NCBI GenBank assembly: GCA_947455725.1
Contig: CANGPL010000021.1
Coordinates: forward strand, 1 to 40,589
Source of the DNA: Hyphomicrobiales bacterium
GTDB lineage: Bacteria > Pseudomonadota > Alphaproteobacteria > Rhizobiales > Beijerinckiaceae
Reading direction: 5' to 3'
DNA: 40,589 bases
The first letter of the stretch is position 1, and each line of letters opens with the position of its first letter. The notes under the pieces were generated by a model. That model was given only the letters and a program-made list of their open reading frames with translations. It had not been told where the DNA came from and searched no databases. The translations under genes and the position numbers were made by a program. Below are positions 24,053 through 32,068 of this stretch, in pieces.

Positions 24053-24943
24053 ATGACAATAGCGATCGGCAATGCGCCATGTTCCTGGGGCGTGGAATTT
24101 CCGGATGATCCGCGCAACCCGCCTTGGCAGCGCGTCCTCGATGAATGCAAAGCTGCGGGATATACGGGCATTGAACTCGGACCAATCGGCTTTATGCCCG
24201 AGGATCCGCATGTGTTGGGTGATGCGCTCGCCGCGCGGGGTCTCACTTTGATTGGCGGCGTTGTCTTTCGGCCATTTCATGATGGCGCGAAGTGGGATGA
24301 GGTGATGGATGCGTCCGTTCGTACATGCCGCGCGCTTGTTGCGCATGGCGCCAAGCATCTTGTGTTGATTGATTCGATTTCACCACGTCGTGCACCGACC
24401 GCCGGACGCCCCGACGAAGCCGAGCAGATGGGAAATGATGAATGGAACGCTTTTTGTGACCGGTTTCGCACCATCGCGAAAATGGGAACAGAAGAATACG
24501 GCTTAACCGTTTCCGTTCATCCACATGCGGCTGGCTTTATCGATTTTGAGCGCGAGACGGAGCGACTTCTTGCCGAAATTGATTCCAAAATTCTGAAGCT
24601 CTGCCTTGATACAGGCCATTCACACTATGCGGGTTTTGATCCAGTAGCCTTTATGAAGCGGTATCGTGAACGACTTGCTTATGTGCATTTCAAAGATATC
24701 GATCCGAATATTCGCGCAAAGGCCGTAGCCAATCGAACCGGTTTTTATGATGCATGCGGGCAAGGCATTTTCTGCAATCTCGGTAAAGGTATGACCAATT
24801 TCAAAGCCGTGCGCGATCTGCTTCTCTCCACGGCGTATGAAGGTTGGTGCACTGTTGAACAGGATTGCGATCCGACTGGGCCGACATCACCTGTTGATGA
24901 TGCACGCGCGAACCGCCAATTCCTGACATCAATCGGATTTTGA
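24053..24943 (+). CDS. iolE: Inosose dehydratase (IolE/MocC-like TIM barrel)
   Basis: This 296-residue enzyme is predicted to dehydrate 2-keto-myo-inositol to 3D-(3,5/4)-trihydroxycyclohexane-1,2-dione, the IolD substrate. It starts IGNAPCSWGVEFPDDP as IolE proteins do, followed by DECKAAGYTGIELGP (about 30-44). Metal-site segments are SVHPHAAGFID (about 154-164), CLDTGHSHYAG with Asp186, VHFKDID with His212, and a late CTVEQDCD. It lies four bases after the dehydrogenase at 22924 and 14 bases before another, forming a three-gene rightward operon. MocC of rhizopine catabolism belongs to the same family and is an alternative name. Confidence 0.9.
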   Translation: MTIAIGNAPCSWGVEFPDDPRNPPWQRVLDECKAAGYTGIELGPIGFMPEDPHVLGDALAARGLTLIGGVVFRPFHDGAKWDEVMDASVRTCRALVAHGAKHLVLIDSISPRRAPTAGRPDEAEQMGNDEWNAFCDRFRTIAKMGTEEYGLTVSVHPHAAGFIDFERETERLLAEIDSKILKLCLDTGHSHYAGFDPVAFMKRYRERLAYVHFKDIDPNIRAKAVANRTGFYDACGQGIFCNLGKGMTNFKAVRDLLLSTAYEGWCTVEQDCDPTGPTSPVDDARANRQFLTSIGF

Positions 24944-24957
24944 GAAGGATAACAAAA

Positions 24958-26115
24958 ATGGCGATTTTGAAATGGGGTATGATTGGCGGCGGCGAAGGAA
25001 GCCAGATTGGTCCGGCCCATCGCATGGCAACATCCGTTGACGGGCTCTTTCAATTTGCGGCAGGCGCGCTTGATGTCGATCCCGCGCGCGGGCGTGAATT
25101 TGGCCAACGTTTTGGCCTTTCTAAAGATCGCGCATATGGTGACTGGAAAGAAATGCTTGCCGGCGAAAAAATTCACCCAGACCGGATTGATCTCGTCACC
25201 GTCGCAACGCCGAATTCAACTCATTACGAAATCACAAAAGCATTTCTTGAAGCCGGCATCGCAGTCTTATGTGAAAAGCCGATGACAGTGACAGTCGATG
25301 AAGCGGAAGATATTGCCGCCACCGCAAAACGGACCAAAACAATTTGTGCCGTTAATTATGGTTACAGCGGATATCCTTTGGTGCGTGAGATGCGCGCTAT
25401 GATCAAGCGCGGCGATCTAGGTAAAATTCGTTTGATCCGTACAGAATTTGCGCATGGATTTCATGCCGATGCTGCTGATGCCAATAATCCGCGCGTGCGT
25501 TGGCGTTATGATCCGGCACAAGCAGGCATCTCGGCACAGTTTGCGGATTGCGGCATTCACGCTCTGCATCTGGCAAGCTTTGTTTCAGGCCAAGATGCAA
25601 AAGAACTTTCGGCAAGTTTTGCATCACTACTGACCGAACGCACGCTAGAAGATGATGCGTGGGTGTCGATCCGAATGGACGGCGGCGCATTGGTCCGACT
25701 TTGGACAAGCTCCGTCGCTGTTGGCCGCATGCACGGATTTAATATTGAAGTATTCGGAGAAAAAGGCGGTTTGCGTTGGGCGCAAGAATCGCCAAACCAG
25801 ATGTTCTTCACGCCACTCAATGGCCGCACACAAATCGTCGAACGTGGTGGCGCTGGCCAGTCCCCAGAGGCCGCACGCGCAACACGCATCACCATCGGTC
25901 ATCCAGAAGGGTTTACAACTGCCATTTCGAATATCTATGCCGATCTTGCGGAAGTCATCTCTGCCAAGAAAGCGGGCCGTCAGCCAGATCCCCTTGCTCT
26001 GTCTTACCCAACCGCTGTTGATGGCTTGCGTTCGATTGCGGCGATCGGTGCAGCCGTTCAATCGAACAATGACGGAGGTCGATGGCTCGACGCGCGTCCA
26101 CCTTCACTGCGGTGA
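24958..26115 (+). CDS. Gfo/Idh/MocA oxidoreductase
   Basis: This 385-residue NAD(P)-dependent dehydrogenase is the third of its family in the window. It has the Rossmann motif MIGGGEGSQIGPAHRMA at the N-terminus, VLCEKPMTV with the conserved EKP, and DCGIHALHLASF in the catalytic region, where His is expected. The insertion GEGSQIGPAHR in the glycine loop marks a subfamily distinct from both other copies and often found beside iolE-like genes in Alphaproteobacteria. TTG at 24940 is in frame but ATG 24958 has AGAAGGA eight bases upstream. The substrate is unknown. An inositol isomer or keto-inositol, as for the pair in its operon, is the best guess. Confidence 0.85.
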   Translation: MAILKWGMIGGGEGSQIGPAHRMATSVDGLFQFAAGALDVDPARGREFGQRFGLSKDRAYGDWKEMLAGEKIHPDRIDLVTVATPNSTHYEITKAFLEAGIAVLCEKPMTVTVDEAEDIAATAKRTKTICAVNYGYSGYPLVREMRAMIKRGDLGKIRLIRTEFAHGFHADAADANNPRVRWRYDPAQAGISAQFADCGIHALHLASFVSGQDAKELSASFASLLTERTLEDDAWVSIRMDGGALVRLWTSSVAVGRMHGFNIEVFGEKGGLRWAQESPNQMFFTPLNGRTQIVERGGAGQSPEAARATRITIGHPEGFTTAISNIYADLAEVISAKKAGRQPDPLALSYPTAVDGLRSIAAIGAAVQSNNDGGRWLDARPPSLR

Positions 26116-26563
26116 CGGACATATAAGTATGCCAGTGACCTATCTGCTCCAGTAAATTGTGTAATTTAAAAATGGTAGCGGAGGGTCGCAGCTCACAAGG
26201 GAGAAGTTGCTTGGCTCAACTCAAATCGTCAGAGCGTCGTATTAAGGAATAGCCCTGCTCTTTCAAGCAGGACCACAGGCCTCTTGGGGAGATGTCTTAG
26301 TTAATTCTCTTAAGCGGCCTTGCGGATGACACCACGAGCAGGATCAACTGCTTTAGCATCTGTGAACAAGGCAGCCCTCTCGTCGACGATTATTCCAAGC
26401 TTGGTAAGGTTACAGTCTATCATATCGTAAGCTTCTGAACGTCTATTATACGATACTTGAAGACGCGGATACTTAAAACGGCCTTAGTTGCTGCCTTGGA
26501 ACTTCGGCAGTTTTGGTTCAAAATGTGAATCAAAATCTTTAGTTAAAATTCAGGAGCCATCTG
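26116..26563. other. Intergenic region with possible gene remnant
   Basis: No intact gene is seen in 448 bases. On the minus strand 26310-26483 is an open frame of about 57 codons ending LFTDAKAVDPARGVIRKAA, with protein-like composition but no start near its beginning and no recognised family, so it may be the tail of a lost gene. A hairpin CCTGCT-6-AGCAGG lies at 26254-26271. The 12-mer TGGTAGCGGAGG at 26173-26184 is shared with 4209-4220. The ribosome site AGGAG of the next gene is at about 26552. Confidence 0.4.
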
Positions 26564-27466
26564 ATGTCGATGCATTCCACCCCCGCTCATGGCACGTACC
26601 CAATGCTTTTTTCATTTTTCGATGAATTCCAGAAATTGCGGCGGAACGCTTTTGAACGACAAGTGGAAGCAGCAATTTTAAGTGGAGCGTCTGGTGTCGC
26701 CGTATTGGGGCTTGCAACGGAGGTTTCAAAACTTAGCTCAAGTGAACGTCGAAGCGCTATTGAGTGGGTCATACAGGCTGTAAAAGGGCGCGTTCCTGTT
26801 GCTGTCACCGTGGCGGACGGTAATGTTTACGATATGATCGAGAGTGCTCAATTCGCGGAGCGAGCGGGTGCTAACTGGCTTATTCTACAACCACCACGCC
26901 CACCCGCATCGGGTGCAGATTTAATTAAGTTTTTTGGTAGTGTTGCAGATTCGGTCACGATTCCGGTCGGGATTCAGAATGCGCCGGAATTTCTTGGCAT
27001 TGGATTGACGCCTTTTGAATTTATAACACTTGCCGATCAACATCCTAATGTACAAATTGCAAAAGCTGAATGTAGTGCAGTGATGGTTAAACTGTTGATT
27101 GATACAGTCGGTGATCGATTACGTGTCTTTAATGGTAGGGCAGGCCTTGAGCTTGTTGATAATTTTCGCGCGGGCGTCCACGGTATGATACCTGGCATTG
27201 AAGTGATCGATCTTCAAGTTGCTGTAGAGCGATCCATGCGCGAGGGCCGTGAGAGCGAGGCAGAGGCCCATTATGCAACCATGCTACCGGCCATCACCTT
27301 CGCCATGCAAGGCATCGCGCATCTTGTGCAATATGCAAAGTTGATTGCGGCCTATCGTCTCGGTATCGCTCCGAGCGTTGACCGTATTCCAGCCGATAAA
27401 GCGACAGAATTTGGCAAAGCAATCGCTAGACGATTGGCGGATCAGCTTGGACAACTTCCAGGTTAA
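26564..27466 (+). CDS. DapA/N-acetylneuraminate lyase-family aldolase or dehydratase
   Basis: This 300-residue class I (Schiff-base) TIM barrel belongs to the dihydrodipicolinate synthase superfamily. The segment VLGLATEVSKLSSSER (about 47-62) replaces the common GTTGE loop, and Lys167 in QIAKAE is the expected Schiff-base lysine. The usual catalytic tyrosine in YNxP is replaced: the sequence reads GIQNAPEF, with Gln138 at that place. Members near sugar-acid dehydratases often cleave or dehydrate 2-keto-3-deoxy sugar acids, and the DgoD-type genes at 32-34.5 kb make such keto-acids, so that role is inferred. It stands alone, rightward, with AGGAG seven bases before ATG, and ends at a terminator shared with the convergent ABC operon. 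Confidence 0.85.
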   Translation: MSMHSTPAHGTYPMLFSFFDEFQKLRRNAFERQVEAAILSGASGVAVLGLATEVSKLSSSERRSAIEWVIQAVKGRVPVAVTVADGNVYDMIESAQFAERAGANWLILQPPRPPASGADLIKFFGSVADSVTIPVGIQNAPEFLGIGLTPFEFITLADQHPNVQIAKAECSAVMVKLLIDTVGDRLRVFNGRAGLELVDNFRAGVHGMIPGIEVIDLQVAVERSMREGRESEAEAHYATMLPAITFAMQGIAHLVQYAKLIAAYRLGIAPSVDRIPADKATEFGKAIARRLADQLGQLPG

Positions 27467-27477
27467 GTCGCTCATAA

Positions 27478-27504
27478 AAAAGGCTGACTGAAAGGCAGCC
27501 TTTT
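27478..27504. terminator. Bidirectional rho-independent terminator
   Basis: AAAAGGCTG (27478-27486) pairs with CAGCCTTTT (27496-27504) across a 9-base loop, giving a stem flanked by A-runs and T-runs on both strands. It lies 12 bases after the DapA-family gene and 25 bases after the end of the convergent permease gene, and so can stop transcripts from both sides. Confidence 0.85.
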
Positions 27505-27529
27505 AAGATCTTCGGAAGACGTTTAAGTT

Positions 27530-28549
27530 TTACCGTCCGGTTATGGACTGACGCCTTACACGACGCTCGATGATGGTCTGCAAGACAACAGAGATCACGA
27601 TGACGAGACCGAAACAAAGCTGCGTATAAAAGGCATTGATGCCTGCCGAGACGATGCCGGCATTGATCGCACCGATAATATAGGAAGCGACCAGCGATCC
27701 CACGATGCTGCCTGTTCCACCAAAAACCGAAGTTCCGCCTAAGAAGACCGATGCAATCGTGTTGAGAAGAAATCCGTCACCCGTTGTAGGCCAGAAATAA
27801 AAACCAACAAAACTTGTCATCAGGCCAGCAAAGACTGCGACAACGCCGACCAGCATAAAGGCCCTTGTCTTCACGCTCACGACATTGATGCCCATCAACC
27901 GTGCGCTTGTTGGGTTATCTCCCACCAGAAACACATGAGCGCCAAACCGAGTACGGTTGAGCAGTACCCATAATAGGCCAGCAAATAGCAAGGCCCAAAG
28001 CGACTGAACAGGAACACCATAGATTGTGCTCGTGAAGAGAGCTTGTTCCATCGGATAATTTTCTTCGGTGAGTGGAACACCGGTGCCATTCATCAAGATC
28101 AGTTCAACGCCACGATACAGAAAGGATGTACCAATCGTAATAACAAGAGATGGAATGTTTAGGCGTGAAATCAACGCACCATTGACCCAACCGCAAAGCG
28201 CACCTGTTGCAAAACCGGCAAGCAGAGCAAGCCAATGAGGCATGCCTGCTTTTGCCATTAAGCAAAAAATGGCGGTACCTAGCGCCATGATGGAAGGAAA
28301 TGAAAGATCGATTTCGCCCGTGATGACAACGAAGGTTAAAGCTAATGCAATGATGGCAAAAAGTGGCGTTGTCTGGGCGAAGGCCGCGTAGATATCGGGG
28401 TCAAGAAAAACAGTGGGTGCGGCAATAACGAAGCCTAGCCACATTGCAATTCCAACACCGATGATGCCGATTTGCGAGCCGTAACGGCGCATGATGGATG
28501 GAGGCGCTACGCGGTTGTTTTTCGCGGGTGATTGAACGTCAGTGGACAT
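27530..28549 (-). CDS. Sugar ABC transporter permease
   Basis: This 339-residue multi-spanning inner membrane protein belongs to the RbsC class. Hydrophobic segments begin at about 26-48 and recur to the C-terminus. ITGEIDLSFPSIMALG is the family signature (usually SGGIDLS), and VFGGTGSIVGSLVASYIIG is the ATPase-contact loop region. A TTG at 28576 overlaps the upstream ATPase stop, but ATG 28549 has AAAGGA nine bases before it and is preferred. It is last in the leftward operon with the ATPase (28569) and binding protein (29440), presumably importing a sugar or sugar acid for the neighbouring galactonate-type pathway. Confidence 0.92.
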   Translation of the reverse strand: MSTDVQSPAKNNRVAPPSIMRRYGSQIGIIGVGIAMWLGFVIAAPTVFLDPDIYAAFAQTTPLFAIIALALTFVVITGEIDLSFPSIMALGTAIFCLMAKAGMPHWLALLAGFATGALCGWVNGALISRLNIPSLVITIGTSFLYRGVELILMNGTGVPLTEENYPMEQALFTSTIYGVPVQSLWALLFAGLLWVLLNRTRFGAHVFLVGDNPTSARLMGINVVSVKTRAFMLVGVVAVFAGLMTSFVGFYFWPTTGDGFLLNTIASVFLGGTSVFGGTGSIVGSLVASYIIGAINAGIVSAGINAFYTQLCFGLVIVISVVLQTIIERRVRRQSITGR

Positions 28550-28568
28550 GGTTATTAATCCTTTCAGA

Positions 28569-29351
28569 TCAATCAATTGAGCCGGAGCGGGCGACGCGAT
28601 AAAGGCGAGCGATCAAATCATCTATCGTTATTTCAGATTTACGATAAACGCCGGCAACACGACCACGATCGAGCACATATAGCCTGTCAACGACCGGATA
28701 GACGTGGAAAATATTATGGTCGATAAAGATCGCCGATTTTCCGGCCTTTTTAATGCCTTCGACGAAATCGAGTGTCTTTTTGGTTTCTGAAAGCGACAGG
28801 CCCATTGTTGGCTCATCGAGAATCACGAGTTTCGCATCAAAATAAAGGGCGCGTGTAATCGCAACACCCTGCTTCTCGCCCCCCGACATTGTGGTGACGA
28901 CGTTATCGGGATGAACGGCGGCCGAGGTAAAGCCCATATGCTGGCTCATCAGGCGCGCCGCTTCCGATCGCATGCGTTTAACGTCGAGTAGTCCCCATTT
29001 CGTTCGCGGTTCTCGCCCCATAAACATATTGCGCCAAATCGGTTGCTTCTCGCAAAGAGCGCGTTCTTGATAAACGGTCTCAATGCCGAGGGATCGCGCT
29101 CGAGCCGTTGACCAATCATCAATACGATTCCCGTTGAAAAAGATTTCACCTCCCTGATCAGGTGCGTGATAGCCCATGACAGTTTTAACGAGTGTCGATT
29201 TACCGGCACCATTGTCACCCAATAGACCGACGATCTCTCCGGGATAGACGGCAAAATCGACTTCCGATAGCGAACGGACTTCACCGAATGTCTTGGAGAC
29301 TTTGCGGAGTTCAATCACGGGTGTTTGCCCTGATTTTTCATGAACTGACAT
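28569..29351 (-). CDS. Sugar ABC transporter ATP-binding protein, single-domain
   Basis: This 260-residue ATPase has Walker A GDNGAGKST at about residues 45-53, ETVYQERAL for the Q-loop, signature MSGGEKQGVAITRAL and Walker B LVILDEPTMGLS, with the switch His in IDHNI. Like the one at 16214 it has a single nucleotide-binding domain and would act as a dimer with two permease copies. It follows the binding-protein gene after an 88-base gap filled by two strong stem-loops. Confidence 0.95.
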   Translation of the reverse strand: MSVHEKSGQTPVIELRKVSKTFGEVRSLSEVDFAVYPGEIVGLLGDNGAGKSTLVKTVMGYHAPDQGGEIFFNGNRIDDWSTARARSLGIETVYQERALCEKQPIWRNMFMGREPRTKWGLLDVKRMRSEAARLMSQHMGFTSAAVHPDNVVTTMSGGEKQGVAITRALYFDAKLVILDEPTMGLSLSETKKTLDFVEGIKKAGKSAIFIDHNIFHVYPVVDRLYVLDRGRVAGVYRKSEITIDDLIARLYRVARSGSID

Positions 29352-29374
29352 TTAAACCTCACCTTTAAGGGGCA

Positions 29375-29433
29375 GATGAGGGGCCTTTCGGTCCCTCATC
29401 CACTGGAGTAAAATAACACGCTAAACGCGTGTT
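29375..29433 (-). promoter_or_regulatory. Two strong stem-loops between binding-protein and ATPase genes
   Basis: On the transcribed strand AACACGC/GCGTGTT (29415-29433, 5-base loop) is followed by ATTTTA. Next comes GATGAGGG/CCCTCATC (29375-29400), which encloses an inner CC-GAAA-GG. They start six bases after the binding-protein stop. The first resembles a leaky terminator. Both could raise binding-protein message relative to ATPase and permease. Confidence 0.75.
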
Positions 29434-29439
29434 CGCCTG

Positions 29440-30453
29440 TTAGCGAATTTCTTGCGCCGCAAGAGGAGCAACCGCTGCCACGTTTGTCTTATCGACGAAT
29501 GCACCGGCGGTATTGATATCAAGACCGGAGAAACCAAACTTCTTTGTCATGCAGATGTTTAGGATTGGAATATAACCCTGCAAGAAAGGCTGTTGGTCGA
29601 TAACAAGATTTTGATACCCGTCTTCAATGGCCTTTGCAGTGTTGGGCGACATATCAAAACCAGCGAAGAGAACCTGACCAGGCTTCAACGATGCTGCCTT
29701 TGCATAAACGGAAACGTTTGACGTCAAACCGCCATGGTCGGTGACAACAACTTTTATTTCCGGGTTTTTCTTCATCACACCAACGAAGGTGGCCGTTCCG
29801 GCGTTCGGATCAGCGTTCGTAGCAGAGTCGATTTCTTGGTAGATAACCTTAACGCCTTGCTTCTCAAAAGCATCAACAACACCAACGGTACGTTGACCAC
29901 GATCACCGCCTTGTCCCTTAAGACCCCAGACAAATACGGAGTCGCCAGACTTCAGGCCTGCACGTTTGGCGGCCTCGGAACCGAGCGCGAAGCCGGCTTT
30001 GTAGTTTGGTGCACCAACATAGCCAAGACCTTGAGCGGAGTATTTTTCCTGCGCCTTTGGCAAGGACGTGTTGAGGCTTGTAAAGATCGTGCCCTGCTTG
30101 AAGGCCTGATCAACCAGCGGATCGGTTGCATCATCACCGCCGAAGCCATAGGTTGCAATGCCATCCACCTTGGTGGCAATGGCTTGCTTAATCTGGGTCA
30201 ACATTTTGTTTGGATCCCAGTCCGAGAAATAATATTGAACCGTTGGTCCAAGATCGAGCTCCGCTTGGCGGAAACCGTTATACACATTGTTGGCAAACAC
30301 GCCGCCTTGCGGACCGCCTGGGAAAGCAGCGATTTTTACACCTTCGCACCACTTCGCCTTCGGGTCCGTTGCAAATGCGCCAGTCGCTGTTCCCAGCAGT
30401 GCCGCGACACCAACAGAAGCCAAGACGGCCTTCCGGATCGTTTGAGCTTTCAT
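29440..30453 (-). CDS. Periplasmic sugar-binding protein of ABC transporter
   Basis: This 337-residue secreted type I binding protein has a signal peptide with a hydrophobic core (AVLASVGVAALLGTATGAFA, ending in AFA before TDPKAKWCEG). The mature chain reads KIAAFPGGPQGGVFANNVYNGFRQAE, then VDGIATYGFGGDDATDPLVDQ, and FAGFDMSPNTAKAIEDGYQNLVIDQQPFLQGY near the end, the usual ligand-cleft pattern of the ribose-type family. It is the first transporter gene in its operon, lying after GntR, SDR and DgoD-type genes. The ligand is probably a sugar or sugar acid, by context only. Two cysteines (in KWCEG and ICMTK) could form a disulfide. Confidence 0.9.
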   Translation of the reverse strand: MKAQTIRKAVLASVGVAALLGTATGAFATDPKAKWCEGVKIAAFPGGPQGGVFANNVYNGFRQAELDLGPTVQYYFSDWDPNKMLTQIKQAIATKVDGIATYGFGGDDATDPLVDQAFKQGTIFTSLNTSLPKAQEKYSAQGLGYVGAPNYKAGFALGSEAAKRAGLKSGDSVFVWGLKGQGGDRGQRTVGVVDAFEKQGVKVIYQEIDSATNADPNAGTATFVGVMKKNPEIKVVVTDHGGLTSNVSVYAKAASLKPGQVLFAGFDMSPNTAKAIEDGYQNLVIDQQPFLQGYIPILNICMTKKFGFSGLDINTAGAFVDKTNVAAVAPLAAQEIR

Positions 30454-30486
30454 TATCGTCCTCCCAATAGAACGCTTAAGGGTTGT

Positions 30487-30526
30487 CGGGCATTTGCTTG
30501 CCCGTTTAGCAGCCTGCTTTCGCAGG
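30487..30526 (-). promoter_or_regulatory. Two stem-loops between GntR and binding-protein genes
   Basis: CCTGC-4-GCAGG (30513-30526) and CGGGCA-6-TGCCCG (30487-30504) fill the 87-base gap after the GntR stop. No T-run follows, so processing or attenuation is more likely than termination. A separate promoter for the transporter genes may also lie here, but I cannot point to one. Confidence 0.45.
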
Positions 30527-30540
30527 ATCTCGGTAAAGCT

Positions 30541-31290
30541 TCACGCATTGAGGTCCTCGGCGGCAATATCGAGGAGGTGAAGCATTGCATGATGGGCTCC
30601 GTCGGGATCGCGCATTCGGATCCTTTCCAGAATATGCTTGTGAGCGTTCATGACGTCTGTATCCATGAATTCAGATGTAACAAAAAAAGCAGCGCGTAGT
30701 GCTGCTTCAATCGTTCCCGCAAGCGCCTTAAAAACAATATTATGGCTGGCATTCATGATCGCTCGGTGAAACTGAACGTCGGCTTCGTTGCATGCCAACA
30801 TATCATGAGGGACAGCGCGCTCCATGGCCAAAAAGGCCGCTTCAATTGCAGCAAGATCATGTGCGGTCGCGCGCTGTGCTGCAGCACGGGCCGCAGCGGG
30901 TTCCATGACACGGCGTGATTCAACAAGGCTATCGCGAAATTGATGGTCAGCGCGCAAATTTGGATGCCAAGACAAGACATCAGGGTCGAGAAATCTCCAA
31001 TCCTCTTGCATGCGGACGCGAATGCCAACACGGGGACGACTTTCAATGAGGCCCTTGGCAGACAGGACCTTTACCGCTTCTCGGATGGTCGTGCGGCTTA
31101 CACCGAATTTTAAGGATAATTCCGCTTCGCCGGGAAAGGCTTCACCGGGCCGATACTCGCCCGCTAGAATGCTTCCGCCAATTGAGCGGACCACGGAACC
31201 GTGCATTTTCCCGTTCGCGCCCGTCTCCGTTCGCGTCATTTGTGACGAGGGATCAATGGCCTCTGCGACACTCAAAAGCTTGTTCCTCAT
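30541..31290 (-). CDS. GntR-family regulator, FadR/FCD subfamily
   Basis: This 249-residue regulator has a winged helix at about residues 28-97 (SVVRSIGGSILAGEYRPGEAFPGEAELSLKFGVSRTTIREAVKVLSAKGLIESRPRVGIRV is the core region in short). A helical FCD effector domain follows, with the metal/ligand-type residues in D-x-x-FH (EADVQFHRAIMNASHN) and HKHILERIR. It resembles DgoR-type regulators of galactonate genes, which respond to sugar acids. Its ATG overlaps the SDR stop as ATGA. It probably controls the operon it lies in and the divergent dgoD, via a palindrome at 33294-33308. The inducer is inferred to be a sugar acid. Confidence 0.9.
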   Translation of the reverse strand: MRNKLLSVAEAIDPSSQMTRTETGANGKMHGSVVRSIGGSILAGEYRPGEAFPGEAELSLKFGVSRTTIREAVKVLSAKGLIESRPRVGIRVRMQEDWRFLDPDVLSWHPNLRADHQFRDSLVESRRVMEPAAARAAAQRATAHDLAAIEAAFLAMERAVPHDMLACNEADVQFHRAIMNASHNIVFKALAGTIEAALRAAFFVTSEFMDTDVMNAHKHILERIRMRDPDGAHHAMLHLLDIAAEDLNA

Positions 31291-32063
31291 TCGTGGTACA
31301 AAACGGAGCGGCCACCGTCGATTACAATGGCCGTTGCATTGATAAAGGGCGCTTCATCCGAGCCTAAGAAAACCGCTGTCATTGCAACCTCTTCAGGTTT
31401 GCCGATGCGCTTTGGCGGATGCAATTCGTAAGTGCGTTGTCGCTCTGCCGACGGATCTGGAAACGTGTTCCAGTATTCAACCGCAATCTGCGTTTCTATA
31501 TAACCGGGGGAAATGGCATTCACCCGAATTCCATCGGGCGCATATTGAATTCCTAAGGCGCGTGTTAAGCCTAGTAGGCCATGCTTTGCGACGGGATAAG
31601 GAAATGTATTGGGGATAATGGCGAAGGAGTGGACTGAGGCAATATTAACGATGGCTCCTGCCCCTTGCGCGCGCATCGACGGCAAGAGTGCTTTTGTGCA
31701 GTGCCAAACTCCTTCAAGATCCACCGCAAAACAGCGCCGCCAGTCCTCTTCCGTTGTTTCAAGCGGCTCACGAAAAACATTAATTCCAGCATTATTGACG
31801 AGAATATCGACGCGACCAAAAGCGTCCAGCGCGGTCTTTGCCATAGCCTCGCAGCTGGAAGGAATTGCGACATCTGTTTCGATGAGCAAAGCTTCAGCTC
31901 CTGAAGCCAGAAGCGATTCTACAACGACTTGACCGGTCTTGGCGTTGCGTTCGGCGATGATGACGGTTGCGCCTTCGCGCGCATAGGCCCGCGCGGTGGC
32001 TTCACCAATGCCTTGGCCGCCTCCTGTAACAACCGCAATTTTTCCTTTGAGGCGATCAACCAT
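31287..32063 (-). CDS. Short-chain dehydrogenase/reductase, probable sugar dehydrogenase
   Basis: This 258-residue cytoplasmic NAD(P)-dependent enzyme has the cofactor motif TGGGQGIG near the N-terminus, NNAGI, the catalytic serine in NIASVHS, the catalytic Tyr-x-x-x-Lys in YPVAKHG, and ISPGYIETQ after it. It starts five bases after the DgoD-type stop (ATG 32063), and its own stop overlaps the GntR start. The frame is open further upstream, but that part lies inside the preceding gene. Beside an SMP-30 lactonase and sugar-acid dehydratases it most likely oxidises an aldose to the lactone, which would make the first step of a De Ley-Doudoroff-type route. The exact sugar is unknown. Confidence 0.87.
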   Translation of the reverse strand: MVDRLKGKIAVVTGGGQGIGEATARAYAREGATVIIAERNAKTGQVVVESLLASGAEALLIETDVAIPSSCEAMAKTALDAFGRVDILVNNAGINVFREPLETTEEDWRRCFAVDLEGVWHCTKALLPSMRAQGAGAIVNIASVHSFAIIPNTFPYPVAKHGLLGLTRALGIQYAPDGIRVNAISPGYIETQIAVEYWNTFPDPSAERQRTYELHPPKRIGKPEEVAMTAVFLGSDEAPFINATAIVIDGGRSVLYHE

Positions 32064-32068
32064 CGGCT

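Noticed and set aside
29734-30699. 321-codon open frame on the plus strand
   Set aside because: It is antisense to a clear binding protein and the GntR gene. No ribosome site or family is seen.
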